NCBI GenBank assembly: GCA_963705155.1
Contig: CAVPJC010000014.1
Location: forward strand, 1-64,000
Origin: CAVPJC01 sp963705155
GTDB lineage: Bacteria; Chloroflexota; Anaerolineae; Anaerolineales; UBA4823
Reading direction: 5' to 3'
DNA length: 64,000 nucleotides
A program made the position numbers and the translations under genes. The notes beneath the pieces were generated by a model, which was given only the letters and a program-made list of their open reading frames with translations, ran no database searches and was not told the origin of the DNA. Positions 59,441-64,000 of this stretch are shown here, piece after piece (position 1 is the first letter of the stretch; each line of letters opens with the position of its first letter).

Positions 59441-60576
59441 AATCCCTCCTGCGATGGTATCCCTACTTGCACTGTAGTACCTTTACCCGACCCGGAAATA
59501 ATTTCGAATGTGCCACCCAACGCTTCAACTCGCTCTCGCATACCAGCCAGACCAATTCCTGCTTCTTCTCCAGGGTCAGTTTGCAATACCGGCAAAAAGC
59601 CGATTCCGTCGTCTCGAATCAGTAACTGAATGCCTTCCGCATCAACTTCAAGCTGCACCCAGGCATGCGAGGCTTTTGCATGCTTGACAATATTGGTCAG
59701 AGCTTCCTGAACCACCCGGTAAAGGCTGACTTGTATGTATCCTGGCAGGGAGTCGGCGCCATTTGAACGGTATTCCACGTTGATCTGGGCCCGGATAGAA
59801 GTGCGTTGGCAAAAATCCCGCAGACTTTGGTTCAACCCCACATTATCCAACGATGGTGGACGTAAATTATGCGCCAACGCTCGCAGGTGTTCCATTGTTG
59901 TGCCAGTCAACTGGATAGCTTCCTGCAATCGATTATCCAACCAGGATGAGTCTCCTGATAACTCACTGCGCAAGAGAGACAAACTCAAACTCAATGCCGT
60001 CAGAGCCTGACCGGCTTCATCATGCAGTTCCAAAGAAAGCCTGCGGCGTTCGTCTTCCTGAGCTGACACCAGGCGAGCGGTCAAATTCCGCAGGCGTTGG
60101 TTCGCTTGTTTCAGTTCGCTGGTGCGCTCGTTCACCCGCAATTCCAGCAGGCTGCGCTCCTGGGTCAGCACAACCTGGATGTGGTGACGTTCGATTGCAT
60201 AATGGATGGAACGGATCAACAATTTGCTGCCACTCGCACTCTGGGTCAGGTGACTTCCCTTCGTTAGGTAATCTTGAGCGCCAAGTTGGACAGCCATTGC
60301 CGCTAGAGATTCATCTTCCAGACCAGTTAAAATTATTACAGGAAGCGCCGGGTATAAAGCCTGGAATTGTGTAAAGGTATGCAGGCCTTGTGAATCGGGC
60401 AACCCAAGGTCCAACAATACAGCATCAAAAACTTTTTCGGCTGCCAATTTCGCTCCATCCTGCAGGCTGTTGGCGCTCTCTGAATCAATTTGATCCTGCA
60501 GCAATATCTGTTGTAGCAGCAAGATATAGATGAGCGAGTCCTCAATCAACAATACTTTCAAACGCCTGTCATCCAA
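59437..60576 (-). CDS. REC-containing NarX/DesK-type sensor histidine kinase
   Basis: This intact 379-residue cytosolic protein has an N-terminal receiver domain (LKVLLIEDSLIYILLLQQIL; Asp56 in VLLDLGLPDSQG; GAQDYLTKGS). A coiled coil follows (residues about 138-175: LTQERSLLELRVNERTSELK). The HisKA_3 dimerisation helix has the phospho-His in RRRLSLELHDEAGQALTALS. The HATPase domain has the N-box EALTNIVKHAKASHA, G1 RDDGIGFLP and GLAGMRERVEALGG. There are no membrane helices, so the input probably comes from phosphorylation of its receiver, perhaps by the hybrid kinase at the start of the operon. It is coupled to the NarL-type regulator by a 4-base overlap. Confidence 0.94.
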   Translation of the reverse strand: MDDRRLKVLLIEDSLIYILLLQQILLQDQIDSESANSLQDGAKLAAEKVFDAVLLDLGLPDSQGLHTFTQFQALYPALPVIILTGLEDESLAAMAVQLGAQDYLTKGSHLTQSASGSKLLIRSIHYAIERHHIQVVLTQERSLLELRVNERTSELKQANQRLRNLTARLVSAQEDERRRLSLELHDEAGQALTALSLSLSLLRSELSGDSSWLDNRLQEAIQLTGTTMEHLRALAHNLRPPSLDNVGLNQSLRDFCQRTSIRAQINVEYRSNGADSLPGYIQVSLYRVVQEALTNIVKHAKASHAWVQLEVDAEGIQLLIRDDGIGFLPVLQTDPGEEAGIGLAGMRERVEALGGTFEIISGSGKGTTVQVGIPSQEGL

Positions 60577-60590
60577 TGTTGTACATCCGT

Positions 60591-61898
60591 TTAAGTTTTG
60601 GCAATCATGACCAGATTGCGACCGGCTGCTTTTGCATCATACATCGCCTGATCTGCGGCATCACTCAAGCTTTTCGCAGTAGAATAATTCGGAAAAGAAG
60701 CAATCCCGCAGCTGAACGTTACATAGATGCTCCCTTTTGGAACCGGATGGTGCTCAATCTCTGAAAAGTGGTTTCGGATCTCATCCATCACATTAAAAGC
60801 CTGGAGATCATCAACATCCCGCAACAAAGCGACAAACTCTTCGCCGCCATATCGCCCGACAAGATCAGTTTTACGCAACCGCTGCTTGAGCAGGCGAGAG
60901 AGACTCTTCAAGATACTGTCACCACTAGAATGTCCATAAATGTCATTGACATCCTTGAAGTGATCCAGGTCAATCATTGCAAGAGCCAGACGGCCTTTTT
61001 GCCGTTGGCAATAGCTGACCTCCTGGGCAAGCATGCTGCGGAAGGTTGTATGATTGAGCAAACCAGTCAGGCTATCTTGCACCATATAAGCCCTTAACAC
61101 ACGCAAGCGTTCTAACCGACTTTTGACCGATTCAACCAGCTGAGCTGCTTTGATCGGTTTGATTAAAAAATCATCCCCGCCCAGATGCATCGCTTCCATG
61201 CGGCGGTCAAAATCATCTTCGCTGGATAGAAATACGATTGGAGTACTTACAAATTCATCGATCTGGCGCAGCATTTTTGTGAGCTGAAAACCATTAGTGC
61301 TTGGCATGTAGAGATCCATGAGGATCAAGTCTGGCCGGTAATCCATCGTTTTCCGCAGAAAAACACCAGGATCGGTAATCAATTCTGCATCCATCCCGGC
61401 AAGCTTCAACACCATCTGGTAAAAATTTGCAATCGGTAATTGATCCTCAACGATCAAAATCCGCTGGCGTTCAGTGGTTGATTGGATCTGTACACTGTCT
61501 AGTTTTTCCACCAGACTGGATATATCTAACGGCTTTATAAAAAACGCAACGCCATTGGCACAAATGGAGCTCAGACGCAAATCCTGGTCATTGTAGTCGG
61601 AAATAAACATCAAGGGGATATTGCCCTGCCAGTTCGTACTCAGGTCCTCAAAGATATCTACACCCACCTGAGTGGAATTTAGGGAAGAAATGTCAATCAA
61701 TATCGCAACGGATACATGCTCAGCGATTGCGTTCTGGAGGTGAGGCAGGTTGTTAACAACTTTCACAAAGTAACCGAAATGGCTGATCTGGTCAGCGAGT
61801 AACACACCGAACCGATCATCTCCTGTAACCAGATATACCAGCTTATCAACGGATTTGAACTGTCGAAATTGATTGGTGGATGGGTTTGGATTTTCCAA
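60591..61898 (-). CDS. REC-REC-GGDEF diguanylate cyclase
   Basis: This intact 435-residue protein has a degenerate receiver-like domain (about 15-135: YLVTGDDRFGVLLADQISHF, VSVAILIDISSLNSTQVG). A complete receiver domain follows (about 145-265: RILIVEDQLPIANFYQMVLK, Asp in PDLILMDLYMPSTNGFQL, IVFLSSEDDFDRRMEAM, GGDDFLIKPIKAAQ). The GGDEF domain carries MIDLDHFKDVNDIYGHSSGD, the active-site GGEEF and, five residues before it, an intact RxxD inhibitory site (RKTDLVGRYGGEEF). It should make cyclic di-GMP when the receiver is phosphorylated and be product-inhibited. It lies 14 bases upstream of the next kinase gene. Confidence 0.95.
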   Translation of the reverse strand: MENPNPSTNQFRQFKSVDKLVYLVTGDDRFGVLLADQISHFGYFVKVVNNLPHLQNAIAEHVSVAILIDISSLNSTQVGVDIFEDLSTNWQGNIPLMFISDYNDQDLRLSSICANGVAFFIKPLDISSLVEKLDSVQIQSTTERQRILIVEDQLPIANFYQMVLKLAGMDAELITDPGVFLRKTMDYRPDLILMDLYMPSTNGFQLTKMLRQIDEFVSTPIVFLSSEDDFDRRMEAMHLGGDDFLIKPIKAAQLVESVKSRLERLRVLRAYMVQDSLTGLLNHTTFRSMLAQEVSYCQRQKGRLALAMIDLDHFKDVNDIYGHSSGDSILKSLSRLLKQRLRKTDLVGRYGGEEFVALLRDVDDLQAFNVMDEIRNHFSEIEHHPVPKGSIYVTFSCGIASFPNYSTAKSLSDAADQAMYDAKAAGRNLVMIAKT

Positions 61899-61922
61899 TT
61901 CTCACACCTGCTTAGCGAATGG

Positions 61923-64000
61923 TCAGGGTATTGCGACAGCCTTCTGAATCTTCTGACCGCGTTCAGACCCTGCCAAAGATTCTTTCTGGGAGTGTACGCT
62001 GCGTAGAAACACCTGGACAACGTTGAATTCTTTTTCAATCTCTTGAATCCGCGCCGACAATTCTACAGGTTGCCCCTTACGTAGCTCGTGCTCAAGAACT
62101 TTGCATAGATTTGCCAAGCGAGAAGCGCCATACAACTCGCAATTGCTCTTCAGCGCATGTAAATTCCCTGTGATTCCGTCTGAATTAAAGTGAGCGCCAT
62201 GCTGTTTGATTTTCTCTAACAATGGGGGTGTATTTTGCAAAAACAAATCCAGCGCCTGGATGTGCAATTCTACCGATCCCGAACCGAGCGATTCGAAAAG
62301 GTCAAAAAGCTGCCTGGCATTAACGGCTTCCTCCGGCACAGAATCCAGGCTGGGTGGCTTTGTCATCCGACTCGGCTGGCTGAAGGCTTGTTCTAATGCC
62401 CTGGCCAATGTTTCCTTGGTTACCGGTTTAGCAAGAGTTATCTGAGCTCCCGCTTCACGGAGCAGTTGGTGGATCTCAATGCGTACATCGGCAGTGAGTG
62501 CAATGATATAGGGCTGTAGTTCGGGCTTGGATGCCTGTCGAATTGTGCGAATGGTTGTCAGTCCATCCATCTCAGGCATTTGCTGATCCATCATGACAAC
62601 CGGATAATCTTTACTTCCCAACAGTTGCAGACGCGAGAACTCCATTGGTTGTCGAATCCACCGCATACCCCAAATTTTGCAATATCAAGCTAATTACATT
62701 CCGATTCACAGGGTCATCTTCGACAAGCAAGATTGTCTGATCAAGTGTTGGATTTTTTGCTGCCGTTTGATGCTTTGGTACTGGATTTATTTCTAGGTCA
62801 GGTAGTTGAACAGACTGACACAACAGGTCATACAAACGACTAAAACTCACGGGCAATTTAATTTCACATTGATTTGGGAGATTTGCTGGCATTGTCTTTC
62901 CGGCATCCAAGGTCAAGATTACCCTGGTACCATGTTGTAAAAGGGTTTGTAATAATACTTCTATCTGTTTACCAATGGTGCTTTCCATATCAGAATAAGA
63001 TAGAATGGCCAATTGTGGGTTGCCGCCAGACTCCAGCCAGGCTAATGCCGCATATGGATCAATTACTGCTTCAACTTGCATCCCCCACATAGCAAGCTGT
63101 TCTTCAAGAATAGACCGGCAGATCGGCATACTTTCTACCACTAAGATCTGTTTTCCTGCTAACAGCGGTTGATAGGCGTCCAGATATGGAAGAGATTGTT
63201 CTCGAACCGTCTTTACCCGAACTGTAAAGGTAAAGATACAACCTTCCCCGGGAACCCCGCTACTGAAAAGTTGGATATCCCCACCCATTAACTCAACCAA
63301 TTGCTTGCTTATCGCTAAACCGAGACCCGTGCCGCCATATCTTCGAGAAGAGGATAAATCAATCTGAGTAAAAGCCTGGAAGAGAGAGCCATGCCGGTCA
63401 GGCGGGATGCCTACACCGGTATCCTTTACAGAAAATCGCAAGAAAATTCCATCATCCTGGGAATGCTGAATTTTTTCTTCCATTTTGGGGGGCTGAACAT
63501 CGACACGCAGCGAAATGTACCCGTGTTCGGTGAACTTGACGGCATTACTCACCAGATTGATCAATATTTGAGATACGCGCCCATCATCCCCTGTTACAAA
63601 AGCCGGCACATCTTTCGATACCCAGCTCGAAATTCTTAAGTGCTTCTGCGATGATCGCAACGCCAGCATATTCAGTGTGTCATCGATCATTTGTCGTACA
63701 TCAAACTTCCGCTCTTCCAGGATGAAACGCGAAGCCTCTAATCTCGAAAAGTCCAACACATCGCCGATCAGTTCCAGTAACCGGTCGGCGCTAGACTGGA
63801 TAGTGTGCACAAACTCAGTCTGCTGCCGGTTCAGGTTACTATCTGCCAGCAGTTCGGAGAGGCTGGTAATGGCTGTCAGAGGGGTTCGCAGTTCGTGGCT
63901 CATGTTTGCTAGAAAGGCTGACTTAGCCTGGGTGGCGGCTTCGGCAGCTTCTTTGGCTTCTTCCAAGGATTGAATAACCTCGACTTTTGCAATCGCCAAT
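61923..64000 (-). CDS. hybrid histidine kinase (HisKA-HATPase-REC-REC-HPt), partial and frameshifted
   Basis: The 5' part runs off the right edge. The visible part starts with a coiled coil (SLEEAKEAAEAATQAKSAFL). The HisKA helix is ANMSHELRTPLTAITSLSEL. HATPase segments are QILINLVSNAVKFTEHGYIS, FSVKDTGVGIPPDRHGSLFQ, and GGTGLGLAISKQLVELMGGD. A receiver-like domain that has lost its acceptor Asp follows (GKQILVVESMPICRSILEEQ; Ser in LAILSYSDMEST). A second receiver (TILLVEDDPVNRNVISLILQ; after a frame change near 62650, YPVVMMDQQMPEMDGLTTIR) leads to a C-terminal HPt domain with the His in NLHALKSNCELYGASRL. It should feed phosphate to the downstream kinase, GGDEF protein or regulator. Confidence 0.9.

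Overview
The window looks like chromosomal DNA of a Chloroflexota bacterium, most likely class Anaerolineae. This is inferred from gene content: Thr/Pro-rich membrane proteins with TPT linkers, S8 peptidases ending in VWSG/IWSG hexapeptide repeats, zinc-ribbon/cyclase/AAA/TPR proteins, and AfsR-like and NB-ARC regulators. No rRNA or other marker gene is present to confirm it. A dominant feature is the number of single-base frameshifts. More than half of the protein genes are recognisable over normal family length but need a frame change to be read. In dppD one extra A at about 20143 destroys the C-terminus and creates a false DppD-DppF fusion. Many of these look like sequence errors, but a few loci (29.2-30.8 kb, 34.7-37.8 kb) look truly decayed.

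Layout. 1-4.8 kb (minus): a DeoR regulator followed by a BtpA/SgcQ-type protein, an eIF2B-like sugar-phosphate isomerase, an M29 aminopeptidase and a luciferase-like oxidoreductase, with a clear sigma70 promoter. 5.1 kb: tRNA-Leu(TAA) with its own promoter. 5.2-8.6 kb (minus): PHP phosphoesterase, LPG-synthase-like flippase domain protein, DUF362 protein, small membrane protein. 8.7-11.95 kb (plus): two adjacent SPFH-like membrane proteins. 11.96-13.9 kb: psuK-psuG for pseudouridine breakdown. 14.1-21.2 kb: an amidohydrolase and a complete oligopeptide-type ABC importer (SBP, two permeases, two ATPases). 21.2-25.5 kb: Thr/Pro-rich membrane protein, fumarylacetoacetase-family enzyme, RpiR regulator, sulfite-oxidase-fold molybdoenzyme, 6-phosphogluconolactonase. 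25.5-28.8 kb (minus): btuFCD vitamin B12 importer under a cobalamin riboswitch with an intrinsic terminator. 28.9 kb: tRNA-Val(TAC) with a terminator.

29-41.7 kb is an accessory region. It holds a decayed NB-ARC gene, a histidine-kinase relic, an SdrD/B-domain surface protein, a broken AfsR-like regulator, the first S8 peptidase and a 5'-truncated IS3-family transposase. 41.8-43.4 kb is an HD-GYP c-di-GMP phosphodiesterase. 43.4-51.7 kb holds three more S8 peptidases; all four peptidases lie on the minus strand and have signal peptides and unusual C-terminal tails.

51.8-64 kb (minus) is a closely packed signalling operon ending in a strong terminator. In transcription order it runs: hybrid histidine kinase, REC-REC-GGDEF cyclase, REC-histidine kinase, NarL-type response regulator, then a very large zinc-ribbon/cyclase-like/AAA/TPR protein whose module is duplicated and split by one in-frame TAA. 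The best candidates for something undescribed are the peptidase family with hexapeptide tails and the signalling operon that ends in the duplicated, apparently catalytically dead cyclase-ATPase-TPR protein.
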